Positions 9,820-17,678 of a stretch of DNA of 26,556 nucleotides are shown one piece after another (the first letter of the stretch is position 1; each line of letters opens with the position of its first letter). This DNA comes from Clostridia bacterium. GTDB taxonomy: Bacteria > Bacillota > Clostridia > Christensenellales > Borkfalkiaceae. The stretch spans positions 1 to 26,556 of the forward strand of contig CAAGDF010000081.1 of assembly GCA_900768525.1 (NCBI GenBank), written 5' to 3'. The notes beneath the pieces were generated by a model. That model ran no database searches. It was not told the origin of the DNA and saw only the letters and a list, made by a program, of their open reading frames with translations. Position numbers and translations under genes: made by a program.

Positions 9820-11169
9820 ATGAATAAAGCAATGAACAAAGATTTTATATGGGGTGTCGCAACCGCGGCATATCAGATCGAAGGCGCAGAAAACGAGGGC
9901 GGCAGAGGCAAAAGCATTTGGGACGGAGAATTTACCAAAGGCAGAATTTTGGGCGATATGAACGGCGAAATTGCCTGCGACCATTATCACAGATACGAAG
10001 AGGACGTCGCATTGCTTAAAAGTTTAGGCATAAAGAATTATAGATTTTCCATAAGCTGGCCGAGGATATTTCCGAACGGCACCGGCGAGGTAAATTCGCA
10101 AGGCGTTGAGTTCTACAAAAACCTCGTTAATCGACTTATAGCCGCAGATATTACTCCGTGGGTTACGATTTATCATTGGGATTTGCCGCGTAAATTATTT
10201 GAAAAGGGCGGTTTTTTAAACGAAGAAATCAGCGATTATTTTGCCGATTACGCCAAAACGGTAGTCGAAATTTTCGGCGATAAGGTTAAAAATTATTTCA
10301 TTTTCAACGAACCGCAGGTAGTGGTCGAGGACGGACACTATACGGGTGCGCATGCTCCGTTTTTGCGGCTTTCGAGAAGCGACGTGTTTAAGGTCGCGCA
10401 TAACGTACTTTTGTGCATAGGAAAAGCCGAAAAGGCTATGCGTCGGGCTGCAAAGCATAAACTCAACCTTGGCATTTCGCCTTGCTTTACGCCTGTGATA
10501 CCAAAGCGAAAAGAGGATGCCGAACTTGCCTTAAAGTATCATTTTACGCCGAACGGAGAGTTTTACGACGGTTGTTTTTTTACCGATGCGCTTATAAAAG
10601 GCGAGTTTACCGATGATTATAAAAAGTGGTTTGCCGAATACGGCTATAACCCCTCGGAAGAAGACATGAAAATCATCAAAAGCGATTTCGACTTTTTCGG
10701 CGTAAACTATTACCACGGATTTTATGTAGAAAACACGGGCGACGGAATAAAAAAGATATTTTTTACTCCAAGCAATAAAATCACCGCGATGAACTGGACG
10801 GTAACGCCCGAGGGTATTGAATATTTAGTCAGATATTATTATGAAAGATACGGTTTACCGATACTCTTTGCCGAGAACGGCGTGGCAATCAGCGAATGGA
10901 AAACGCTCGAAGGCGATATTCCAGACGATATGCGTATAGATTTTATTCGCCGGCATCTGGAAGAAATTAAAAAAGTTTCCGAAAAATACCCCGTAACAGG
11001 CTATTTTTATTGGTCCTTTATGGATAATTTTGAATGGGCGTTAGGGTATTCTAAACGTTTCGGACTTGTTTACGTAGATTACGAAACGCTTGAAAGAACG
11101 CCGAAAAAGAGCGCGTACTGGTACAAAAAAGTTATCGAAACCAACGGCGAAGACCTCTCTCCGCTTTAA
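9820..11169 (+). CDS. GH1 family beta-glucosidase, cytoplasmic
   Basis: The 449-residue protein has the normal length of a GH1 TIM-barrel enzyme, a retaining hydrolase of beta-linked glucosides or related disaccharides. The N terminus 'DFIWGVATAAYQIEGA' is the GH1 signature. The acid/base glutamate is E164 in IFNEPQ and the nucleophile is E352 in FAENG (numbering from 9820). Residues FEW at 404-406 are those of non-phosphorylated beta-glucosidases rather than 6-phospho enzymes. Two small departures from the usual motifs are Gln after NEP and Ala before ENG. There is no signal peptide, so it acts inside the cell on imported sugars. The start is uncertain: ATG 9820 or ATG 9832, and neither has a good Shine-Dalgarno sequence. 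It ends at a strong terminator. Confidence 0.95.
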   Translation: MNKAMNKDFIWGVATAAYQIEGAENEGGRGKSIWDGEFTKGRILGDMNGEIACDHYHRYEEDVALLKSLGIKNYRFSISWPRIFPNGTGEVNSQGVEFYKNLVNRLIAADITPWVTIYHWDLPRKLFEKGGFLNEEISDYFADYAKTVVEIFGDKVKNYFIFNEPQVVVEDGHYTGAHAPFLRLSRSDVFKVAHNVLLCIGKAEKAMRRAAKHKLNLGISPCFTPVIPKRKEDAELALKYHFTPNGEFYDGCFFTDALIKGEFTDDYKKWFAEYGYNPSEEDMKIIKSDFDFFGVNYYHGFYVENTGDGIKKIFFTPSNKITAMNWTVTPEGIEYLVRYYYERYGLPILFAENGVAISEWKTLEGDIPDDMRIDFIRRHLEEIKKVSEKYPVTGYFYWSFMDNFEWALGYSKRFGLVYVDYETLERTPKKSAYWYKKVIETNGEDLSPL

Positions 11170-11214
11170 TGCGCGGATTATAATCGAAAAAATATAATAT
11201 CGATTGCGAAGAAA

Positions 11215-11263
11215 GCCGAGCAAAAAGTCATAATGAAATTTTTGCTCGGCTATACTTATTTTT
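11215..11263 (+). terminator. Intrinsic terminator of the GH1 gene
   Basis: GCCGAGCAAAAA (11215-11226) pairs with TTTTTGCTCGGC (11239-11250): a 12-bp perfect stem and 12-base loop, followed by TATACTTATTTTTTA. It lies 45 bases after the GH1 stop. Confidence 0.85.
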
Positions 11264-11414
11264 TATATTATTGTAAAGGATTTTAAACGTTCGTCAATTA
11301 TGTTACTGTTGCCGCAAGATTTCCTAAAAGTGTCGATAATCGACCTATAGGCGGTTTTTTGCGCCGGTTTGATATTAAATTTTGGTGCACTATATATAAA
11401 ATATAAAACAATCT
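11264..11414. other. Non-coding stretch between convergent genes
   Basis: No coding frame with a ribosome site is visible between the GH1 terminator and the araC-type terminator. It holds a perfect small palindrome GTCGATAATCGAC at 11332-11344 inside a looser CCTA...TAGG context, followed by CGG and six Ts. This could be a weak extra terminator, but the arms are not adjacent to the T run. The rest is AT-rich sequence without recognisable structure. Confidence 0.4.
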
Positions 11415-11453
11415 AACAACGGCGGCAACTTGAAAAAAGTTACCGCCGTTGTT
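11415..11453 (-). terminator. Intrinsic terminator of the AraC-type regulator gene
   Basis: AACAACGGCGG-C-AACTT (11415-11431) pairs with AAGTT-A-CCGCCGTTGTT (to 11453) with one internal mismatch and a short A-rich loop. Read on the minus strand it starts 9 bases after the regulator's stop and runs into a T-rich stretch (AGATTGTTTTATATTTTAT). Confidence 0.8.
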
Positions 11454-11461
11454 TGCGTATT

Positions 11462-12286
11462 TTAAGGCATTTTTTCGTATAACACTTGCGGTTTTGCGGA
11501 AGAACTGTCAACGTATTTCTTTTGCGCGCGATAAAAGGTTGTCAGACTGGAAAAGCCGCAAAGAGTTGCCAACTCCAATACCGATAAGTCCTTGTTTTCG
11601 GGGCGTTTTTGCAATACGTAAAATTCTTGTATGCGTAAGTTGTTGATGTAGTTGCGTATGTCGGTTTTTAAGTATTTGCTCAGCAAATTGGACAGCGACT
11701 GCGGTTGTATGTGCAGGTAGTCGGCTATGGTGGTAAGGGATATATCCTGCGTGTAATTGTCGTAAATGTAGGCTATCGCCTTGTAAATCGTGCTGTTGGC
11801 ACGGCGCAACATTACGTCGGCGGGTATTGTGCCGTAGGCTTGCACGATTTTGTTCAGCACCGTACAGGCGCATGCATATTTCTCCAGCGGACTGTAGTTT
11901 GCAACTTGCATAGCAATGCTTGTCAAATAGTCGAGCAACGGTTGGTTTGCCTGTTTGTCCGATAAAAAGTGCGGTAGCGTACGATCGGGATACAACTGAA
12001 AAAAGAGTTGCATCAGGTCGGTTCCGATAATGGTGTAGGATATTTCGGCGGACGTGCACTCAAACGAGTGCGGCGCAAGGCTGTCTACCACGACAGCCAT
12101 ACCGGGTTCAAGCAGGTAGGAGTTGTTATCGACCGTTGCCGAAACTACGCCGTCAAACACGCAAAACACTTCCCAGTTGCGGTGAAAGTGCAGTTTTGTT
12201 CCTTGGGTAACGTAGCGATTGGAGTAAAAAAAGTCGGGCACGTCGCCTATGATTTCAAATAAAAAATATTTCGATTTATGCGTCAT
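11462..12286 (-). CDS. AraC-family transcriptional regulator with cupin sensor domain
   Basis: The 274-residue product starts at ATG 12286-12284, with AAAGGAGA upstream on the minus strand; a longer TTG-initiated frame from 12304 would swallow that ribosome site. The N-terminal half (about 20-105) is a cupin/AraC-binding-like fold ('GTKLHFHRNWEVFCVFDG', then 'LEPGMAVVVDSLAPHSFE') expected to sense a sugar or other small ligand. The C-terminal ~100 residues hold the two helix-turn-helix units of AraC/XylS proteins ('TTIADYLHIQPQSLSNLLSK' and 'VLELATLCGFSSLTTFYRAQ'). It is divergent from the long sugar-uptake operon that starts at 12656. By analogy to many AraC neighbours it probably activates that operon; the ligand is unknown. 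Confidence 0.95.
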   Translation of the reverse strand: MTHKSKYFLFEIIGDVPDFFYSNRYVTQGTKLHFHRNWEVFCVFDGVVSATVDNNSYLLEPGMAVVVDSLAPHSFECTSAEISYTIIGTDLMQLFFQLYPDRTLPHFLSDKQANQPLLDYLTSIAMQVANYSPLEKYACACTVLNKIVQAYGTIPADVMLRRANSTIYKAIAYIYDNYTQDISLTTIADYLHIQPQSLSNLLSKYLKTDIRNYINNLRIQEFYVLQKRPENKDLSVLELATLCGFSSLTTFYRAQKKYVDSSSAKPQVLYEKMP

Positions 12287-12305
12287 AGCTGTTCTCCTTT
12301 TCAAG

Positions 12306-12331
12306 CGTTTGCGCTATGTATCTGGCAAACG
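12306..12331 (-). promoter_or_regulatory. Inverted repeat in the AraC-type leader, candidate operator
   Basis: CGTTTGC (12306-12312) and GCAAACG (12325-12331) form a 7-base inverted repeat with a 12-base spacer. It covers the predicted transcription start and leader immediately downstream of the -10 box. The position suits an autoregulatory operator or an mRNA hairpin. The left arm, read on the minus strand as CAAACGCTTGA, also partly resembles a cre site but with several mismatches. Confidence 0.45.
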
Positions 12332-12333
12332 TT

Positions 12334-12362
12334 ATTATATGATTTCTTATTATTTTTGTCAA
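12334..12362 (-). promoter_or_regulatory. Perfect consensus sigma-A promoter of the AraC-type gene
   Basis: On the minus strand, TTGACA (12362-12357), a 17-base spacer and TATAAT (12339-12334) match the housekeeping promoter consensus at all twelve positions. Transcription should start near 12327, leaving a leader of about 40 bases before ATG 12286. Confidence 0.9.
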
Positions 12363-12467
12363 CGAAAAACGAAATAAAGGTAAATGATAAATGTGTTAAA
12401 GTGGAAAATAAACGGAGAAATATTGCCCAAAATATGTAAATTTGAAAATAATTGCGGAGATAGTGGA
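12363..12467. other. AT-rich control region between divergent promoters
   Basis: About 105 bases separate the two promoters. No gene is visible. A short direct repeat AACGAAAAACGAAA lies at 12361-12374, beside the regulator's -35 box. AraC-family proteins often bind direct repeats upstream of the target promoter, so this stretch is the natural place for their sites, but no long repeat pair was identified by eye. Confidence 0.35.
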
Positions 12468-12482
12468 TTGAAAACGCTTATA
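12468..12482 (+). promoter_or_regulatory. cre site overlapping the operon's -35 box (CcpA-type repression)
   Basis: TTGAAAACGCTTATA matches the Bacillota catabolite-responsive element consensus WTGAAARCGYTTWNN at every defined position. It includes the -35 hexamer, so a bound CcpA (or other LacI-family protein) would block RNA polymerase. The match is seen directly; that a CcpA exists in this organism is inferred. Confidence 0.7.
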
Positions 12483-12496
12483 GCGTATGCTAAAAT
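12468..12496 (+). promoter_or_regulatory. Promoter of the sugar-uptake operon
   Basis: TTGAAA (12468-12473), a 17-base spacer and TAAAAT (12491-12496) form a good sigma-A promoter. A start near 12503 gives a leader of about 150 bases before the 12656 gene. A short CGCT-TAT-AGCG inverted repeat lies in the spacer. Confidence 0.75.
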
Positions 12497-12502
12497 ATAA
12501 TT

Positions 12503-12655
12503 ATGAAAATTGCGTGCGTGTCTAAGCTGAGGCAATGTGTAATTACCTTTTGTTGCTCTTTGTCTTCAGCAAGGCTACGGCAGGCAAAAAATCATTATTA
12601 TGTTAAAACGGATAGTTTTCTATCCCGATATTAAATTTATAGGAGGAAATGAAAA
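12503..12655 (+). promoter_or_regulatory. About 150-base 5' leader of the sugar-uptake operon
   Basis: No gene is visible between the predicted start and ATG 12656. A 6-bp hairpin GGATAG-TTTT-CTATCC lies at 12610-12625, and TTGCT...AGCAA near 12553-12572 could pair weakly. A strong ribosome site (TAGGAGG, around 12640-12647) follows. No known riboswitch was recognised. Confidence 0.4.
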
Positions 12656-15600
12656 ATGCAAAAAAGCGTCAAAACAATCGGTATCGTATGTTTTGTACTG
12701 TTGCTATGCATGAGCTTTGTACTTGCGGCTTGCGGAATAAGTCCCGCCGAACCCGAAATTACAAAGATTACTTTGGATAAGGACACTTTGTCGATGCAAA
12801 TAGGAGACGAAGCGATTCTTACCGCTACGGTTGAGCCTGTCGATCAGGCGGCAAACATTGTGTGGACGTGCGACAAAGACACCGTCGTCAAGGTCGAAAA
12901 CGGCAAAGTAACCGCTTTGTCGGCCGGTACTGCGGTTGTGTCTGCGCAAAACAGAGCCGGAACGGTGTACGCATCTTGTACAATCATCGTTGAAGAAAAA
13001 GCAAACTCCGTAACGTTAGACAAAAAGGCGTTGGAAATGGTTGTCGGAGAAGAACAAACGCTTAAGGCGACCGTCGATCCCGCGTCCGTTGCAAATAAAC
13101 TCGTGTGGAAATGCAGCCCTGTCGGTATCGTCAAGGTAGAAGGCGGCAAGGTTACCGCTTTATCGGCAGGTACGGCAACCGTTACCGTCAGCGATCCCAC
13201 AGGCGCTAAGTCCGACAGTTGCGTCGTTACGGTATACGCCGTGGCTACCGATATTACTCTTGATAAAGCCGCAGTAGATATGTACGTCGGCGATGAACAG
13301 ACAATCGTTGCGACGGTTACTCCGCAAGGCACTAAGAGCGTTGCGTTCAACAGCAACAACACGGACGTTGCCACCGTTGACGACAGCGGCAAGATCGTTG
13401 CTGTCGGCGCAGGTACGGCAAATATCACGGTCGTGCTTGACGGCATCGAGAAAACTTGCGTCGTTACGGTATACAATAAAGTTACCGAAATTACTCTTGA
13501 CGTACAAACTCTTGCTTTATACGTCGGCGAAACCCACAATCTGGCTGTGGTAACCACGCCTGCAAATAACGTTAAGGCTCCGCAATTTGCTTCGGCGAAC
13601 GAAGAGGTTGCTACCGTCGACGCAAACGGTGTAATTACAGTTGTCGGCGCAGGCACCACAACGATTACCGCAATAATCGACGACGTTACGGCGAGCGTAA
13701 CGGTCAGCGCGGTCAAGGTCGCGTTTGAACAGGCAAACTATTCGCTTGCTTTAAATGTCGGGCAACAACTCGCGTTAACGTTTGAACCCGCAAGCGCGGC
13801 TGTAGAGAACGTTACTTACGGCAGTTCGGCTGCCGGGATCGTAAGCGTTGACGATGAAGGCAAGGTTAAGGCAAAGGCTTACGGACAAGCGGTAATCACG
13901 GCAAGCGTAGAAGGCAAGTTCAGCGTAACTTGTACCGTAACGGTAAGTCCGCTTGCTACTGAAGACGGCGCGTCGGTAGAGTACGGCGAGAACGGTTACG
14001 CAATCAGAACGGAGGCGGGAATGCACGTCAATGCGCTCAATCTCGGCGCTCAGGCGGCAAGCAAGATTTACTATGCGGAATACACGCTTAACGGAATGAA
14101 TTTGTATAACTATCAATCCAAGACCTTCGGTTTAGTTCACTTTGCGACTAACGAAAATCTTATGTTTGACGTGTTCCACATGTTTATTATCGGCGACGAT
14201 CCTACGGGAGCGGGTTATTGGCACCGCATGAACAACAAACTCGATCTGGAAAACGATTTATTACTCAATCAAGCCAACGCCGAACTCGGCGCGGTGCATA
14301 ATTGGCTGATCGACATGCTGAAAAACGGCAAGTCCGTAAAGATGGGCATTGCTCGTAACGGCAACGACGTATACACATTGTTTAACGGCGTAATCGTGAT
14401 GAAAACGCAAATCGCCGACGGACTTAAAGATACAGACACTCTACCCGCAATTATGATGAACGCAACCGACGGCGATACTCGTACGATAACCGACGTTGTT
14501 TATCTTAGCGGCGAAGCTGCAATAAACAAATTAAATGCAAGTGCGATGCTGGTTAAGTCGATAACGGTTGGAAACGACGAATTGACTCTTATCAAGGACG
14601 AACAGAAAACGCTTACGGCTACCGTCGATCCGTCGTATGCGGCGGACAGGCTTGTCTGGAAAAGCAGCGATAATGAAGTCGCTACGGTAGAAAACGGCAT
14701 AATTACGGCTGTCGGGGCGGGCAACGTAACGATTACCGCAAAAATCGGCGACGTAAAAGCCGAAATAGTCGTTACGGTCGTAGACTTTAAGTTTGAACAA
14801 CAAAACTACTCGCTGAATCTCAACGGTACGGAAAAACTCAACCTTGTGTTCGATGGGAGCGCGGGCGAGGTTCCGACCATTGATTACAGAAGTTCCAACG
14901 AAGATATAGTTAGTATCGGTTCGGACGGAACCGTTACGGCAAAGGCTTACGGAAGAGTTACGATTACCGCGGTTATCAACGATATTGAAATAAAATGCAC
15001 CGTAACGGTAAGTCCGCTTGCGACAAACAACGGAGTAAACGTAACGTATAACGACGATGGCACTTATAATACAGTCAACGTGCTTGCGGGTATAAACGTA
15101 AACGCCGTTAACACGGGTGCGCAACCGAGCAAAATCTATTATGCGGAGTATATGCTCAAAGGCTTGGAATTGTATGACGGACAAGCAAAATCTTTCGGCA
15201 TGGCGCACTTTGCGACAAGCGAAAGTTACATGTTCGACGCGTTCCATATGTACCTGAGCGGAAACGACGTGACCGCAGCCGGAGTCTGGCACAGAATGAA
15301 CGTAGGCGGCGATCTGGAAAACGGATTATTGCTCAATCAAGCCAACGTCGAACTCGGTATGGTTCGCGATTGGATTATCGACGCGATACAAAACAAAAAG
15401 TCGCTGAAAGCGGGTATTGCCCGTAACGGCAACTATATTTACACGTTTATCAACGACGTAATCGTATTGCAGACTAATATTGCCGACGTACTCAAAGACG
15501 CAGACACCGCACCCGCGGTCTTTATGAACGCTACCGACGGCGAGAGCAGAACGGTCGGAAACATTGTTTTCTTAGAGGGCGAAGCGGCTGTAAATAAAAT

Positions 15601-16213
15601 CAACGGCGCGAAAAGAATGCTTCGTTACTCGCGTATCGCCGACTACAATTATATGCCTGCAGCGATTGCGGCGGACAACTCGTCCTTCCGCTTCAACGGC
15701 GCGGATGACAGCGACGCGGCATGGAGAGCGTCCGTCACGCAGGAAATCGTGTTCGGCGCAAATACTACGATAGATATGGACGTCGTAGTTCGGAACAGCG
15801 CAAACGGACATATCGGGATCAACATTGCGAGAAACGACGGCAACGGCTGGACAAGTCAAAACAATTTCAGCGACGGCTTGACGCTTGTAGGGTATTGGAT
15901 GTGGACGAACGGAGGAAAACAACAGGGCGTTGATTATTTCCGCGATAATCTTACAACCTGGACAACCGAGTGGCTTGGCGGTCCCGCCGAAGAAAACAAG
16001 TCGGGCAACTTCCATATTAAGATCGAATTGTCAAGGAACGACGACGGCACGGTCAAGTCCGTTCTGACCATTTCAAACGGCGATACGTTAATGCAAACGG
16101 TTGAAAAGACTTCGGTCAACGTGCACGACTTAAACGAGCAATACCGTATTCATTTCTTAACGCATGCAATCGACTACGAGGTAAGTAATCTTACTATCGT
16201 AGAAAAAAACTGA
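12656..16213 (+). CDS. Big_2-repeat lipoprotein with a duplicated unknown ~190-residue module
   Basis: The 1185-residue product starts after TAGGAGGAAATGAAAA, with a textbook lipobox LAAC (Cys26). Five Big_2 Ig-like domains follow at about 36-113, 115-195, 198-273, 276-350 and 352-432. A module of about 195 residues runs from 434 to 630, then two more Big_2 domains at about 635-787, then a second copy of the module at 789-985. The copies share 'KIYYAEY', 'HFAT', 'WHRM', 'LLLNQAN' and 'GIARNGN'. Aromatic-rich beta strands suggest a sandwich, possibly a carbohydrate-binding fold, but I do not recognise the family. About 985-1185 is a different beta-rich domain with many Trp and Asn. It is the first gene of the operon, and no catalytic motif was seen. 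Surface capture of the sugar substrate is the inferred role. Confidence 0.85.
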   Translation: MQKSVKTIGIVCFVLLLCMSFVLAACGISPAEPEITKITLDKDTLSMQIGDEAILTATVEPVDQAANIVWTCDKDTVVKVENGKVTALSAGTAVVSAQNRAGTVYASCTIIVEEKANSVTLDKKALEMVVGEEQTLKATVDPASVANKLVWKCSPVGIVKVEGGKVTALSAGTATVTVSDPTGAKSDSCVVTVYAVATDITLDKAAVDMYVGDEQTIVATVTPQGTKSVAFNSNNTDVATVDDSGKIVAVGAGTANITVVLDGIEKTCVVTVYNKVTEITLDVQTLALYVGETHNLAVVTTPANNVKAPQFASANEEVATVDANGVITVVGAGTTTITAIIDDVTASVTVSAVKVAFEQANYSLALNVGQQLALTFEPASAAVENVTYGSSAAGIVSVDDEGKVKAKAYGQAVITASVEGKFSVTCTVTVSPLATEDGASVEYGENGYAIRTEAGMHVNALNLGAQAASKIYYAEYTLNGMNLYNYQSKTFGLVHFATNENLMFDVFHMFIIGDDPTGAGYWHRMNNKLDLENDLLLNQANAELGAVHNWLIDMLKNGKSVKMGIARNGNDVYTLFNGVIVMKTQIADGLKDTDTLPAIMMNATDGDTRTITDVVYLSGEAAINKLNASAMLVKSITVGNDELTLIKDEQKTLTATVDPSYAADRLVWKSSDNEVATVENGIITAVGAGNVTITAKIGDVKAEIVVTVVDFKFEQQNYSLNLNGTEKLNLVFDGSAGEVPTIDYRSSNEDIVSIGSDGTVTAKAYGRVTITAVINDIEIKCTVTVSPLATNNGVNVTYNDDGTYNTVNVLAGINVNAVNTGAQPSKIYYAEYMLKGLELYDGQAKSFGMAHFATSESYMFDAFHMYLSGNDVTAAGVWHRMNVGGDLENGLLLNQANVELGMVRDWIIDAIQNKKSLKAGIARNGNYIYTFINDVIVLQTNIADVLKDADTAPAVFMNATDGESRTVGNIVFLEGEAAVNKINGAKRMLRYSRIADYNYMPAAIAADNSSFRFNGADDSDAAWRASVTQEIVFGANTTIDMDVVVRNSANGHIGINIARNDGNGWTSQNNFSDGLTLVGYWMWTNGGKQQGVDYFRDNLTTWTTEWLGGPAEENKSGNFHIKIELSRNDDGTVKSVLTISNGDTLMQTVEKTSVNVHDLNEQYRIHFLTHAIDYEVSNLTIVEKN

Positions 16214-16234
16214 TATTACGGCGTTTTGAATCGT

Positions 16235-16260
16235 CCGAGGCGGCAATATGCCGTCCTCGG
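16235..16260 (+). other. Strong intergenic hairpin without T run
   Basis: CCGAGG-CGGCA pairs with TGCCG-t-CCTCGG: an 11-bp stem with a single bulged T and a 3-base ATA loop, 22 bases after the lipoprotein stop. No T run follows directly, so it is not a standard terminator. It could be an mRNA 3'-end stabiliser or processing signal that changes the dose of the first gene relative to the rest. Confidence 0.55.
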
Positions 16261-16281
16261 GCGGATAACGCTTTGCGGAAA

Positions 16282-16316
16282 CCTCTTTGTTTGTCGTGGA
16301 GGCTTTTCGTGTTTTT
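16282..16316 (+). terminator. Weak possible attenuator before the oxidoreductase gene
   Basis: CCTC (16282-16285) can pair with GAGG (16299-16302), followed by CTTTTCGTGTTTTTT. The stem is only about 4-6 bp, so at best it is a leaky terminator. Confidence 0.25.
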
Positions 16317-16364
16317 TAAACAAGCGACAATAAGCGGCGTAACCGCCGAAAAGGAGAATTAGGT

Positions 16365-17639
16365 ATGGAGCAAACAAACAAGGTACTTACCGTAAGTATT
16401 TTAGGATGCGGAGGCAGAGGGTTCAGAACATACGGCAGACTGATGAATAAGTTACCCGACAAGTTCAGGATAGTTGCTTTGTGCGATACCAATCCCGAAG
16501 CGTTGGCAATTGCGGCAAAGGAATTCGATGTGGGGCAACAAAACTGTTATGCAACGGACAGCGATTTTTTCGCCGAACGTCGCAGCGACGTATTGGTGAT
16601 TGCTACGCTTGACAAGCAGCACTACGACAATGCAATGAAAGCAATGTCGCTCGGCTATGACATATTGTTGGAAAAGCCCATTACGGACAACGAGCAAGAG
16701 TGCGAAAATCTGCTTGCCGCACAGCAAAAGTACGGCAACAAAGTGGTGGTTTGCCATGTATTGCGCTACGCAAAAGGTTTTGTTAAGGTAAAGGAATTGT
16801 TGGATAGCGGAGCAATAGGCACGCTTGTCAACATACAGGCGATAGAACAAGTTGCTTATTGGCATATGGCTCACTCATATGTCCGCGGTAACTGGAGACG
16901 AGCCGAAGATACAACGCCTATGATACTCGCTAAGTGCTGTCACGACCTCGATTTGTTGCAGTACTATGCCGCAAGTAAAGCGAAAAGCGTTTCATCTATA
17001 GGGGAGTTGACCTACTTCAAGAAAGAGTGTGCGCCCGAAGGCAGTGCCGAACGTTGCATGTATTGCAAATACGTTGACGCTTGTCCGTACAGCGCAAAGC
17101 GCATTTATATCGACAGCTATGTCGCGCAAGGTTGCCCATCCGAAACATGGCCGCAAAACATAGTGGTTATAGATACGCCGTTGACGGTGGAAAAACTGCA
17201 ACATGCACTTTCCACATACAGTCCTTATGGCAGGTGCGTATTCCGTTGCGATAACGACGTGGTATCTCACCAAATAACAAACATTTTGTTTGACAACGGC
17301 GTTACGGCAAATCTCACGATGATGGCGTTTACCAAGTGCGGCGGGCGAATATACAAGTTTTTCGGTACAATCGGCGAACTTGTTTTAGACGAAGAAAAGG
17401 AACACATTTTGCTGACGCCGTTCGGCGACAAAACGCAAGTGATAAACCTCGGCGACCTTACGGAAGCAGGTATGTCGCACGGTGGCGGCGACGGTATGTT
17501 GGTTGCCGATTTGTACGATATGATTACAGGCAAACGCTTGACAACTACAAGTCTGGCTGAGTCGCTTGAAAGTCATCTGATGGGCATTGCGGCGGAAAAA
17601 TCCCGCTTAGCGTGCGGAAAAAGCGTGTTCGTACATTAA
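16365..17639 (+). CDS. Gfo/Idh/MocA-family NAD(P)-dependent oxidoreductase with cysteine cluster
   Basis: The 424-residue cytoplasmic protein starts after AAGGAGAATTAGGT. The Rossmann nucleotide-binding loop is GCGGRG at 14-19, the family's conserved EKP motif is at 103-105, and CCHDLD at 191-196 carries the likely catalytic His193. Members oxidise or reduce sugars and cyclitols with NAD(P), and some act in keto-intermediate deglycosylation. An extra feature is C222-x8-C231-x2-C234-x5-C240, ending in CPYSAKRIY. I have seen similar clusters in one subgroup of this superfamily and infer a structural metal, probably zinc. It lies inside a sugar-uptake operon, so an imported sugar or glycoside is the likely substrate; which one cannot be read from sequence. 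Confidence 0.92.
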   Translation: MEQTNKVLTVSILGCGGRGFRTYGRLMNKLPDKFRIVALCDTNPEALAIAAKEFDVGQQNCYATDSDFFAERRSDVLVIATLDKQHYDNAMKAMSLGYDILLEKPITDNEQECENLLAAQQKYGNKVVVCHVLRYAKGFVKVKELLDSGAIGTLVNIQAIEQVAYWHMAHSYVRGNWRRAEDTTPMILAKCCHDLDLLQYYAASKAKSVSSIGELTYFKKECAPEGSAERCMYCKYVDACPYSAKRIYIDSYVAQGCPSETWPQNIVVIDTPLTVEKLQHALSTYSPYGRCVFRCDNDVVSHQITNILFDNGVTANLTMMAFTKCGGRIYKFFGTIGELVLDEEKEHILLTPFGDKTQVINLGDLTEAGMSHGGGDGMLVADLYDMITGKRLTTTSLAESLESHLMGIAAEKSRLACGKSVFVH

Positions 17640-17678
17640 GTTTACATAAATCGACAAGATGAATAGAGGAGTATTATT

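Noticed and set aside
11332..11344. Palindrome GTCGATAATCGAC as a recombination (dif/att) or regulator site.
   Set aside because: It is short, has no second copy seen in the window, and no integrase or mobile gene is nearby.
12287..12304. TTG at 12304-12302 as the AraC-type start.
   Set aside because: The ribosome site AAAGGAGA lies between it and ATG 12286, which gives the expected N terminus.
12656..14000. Repeated DNA in the Big_2 domains as mobile or CRISPR-like repeats.
   Set aside because: The repeats are in frame, about 240 bases long and diverged, as expected for protein domain duplication.
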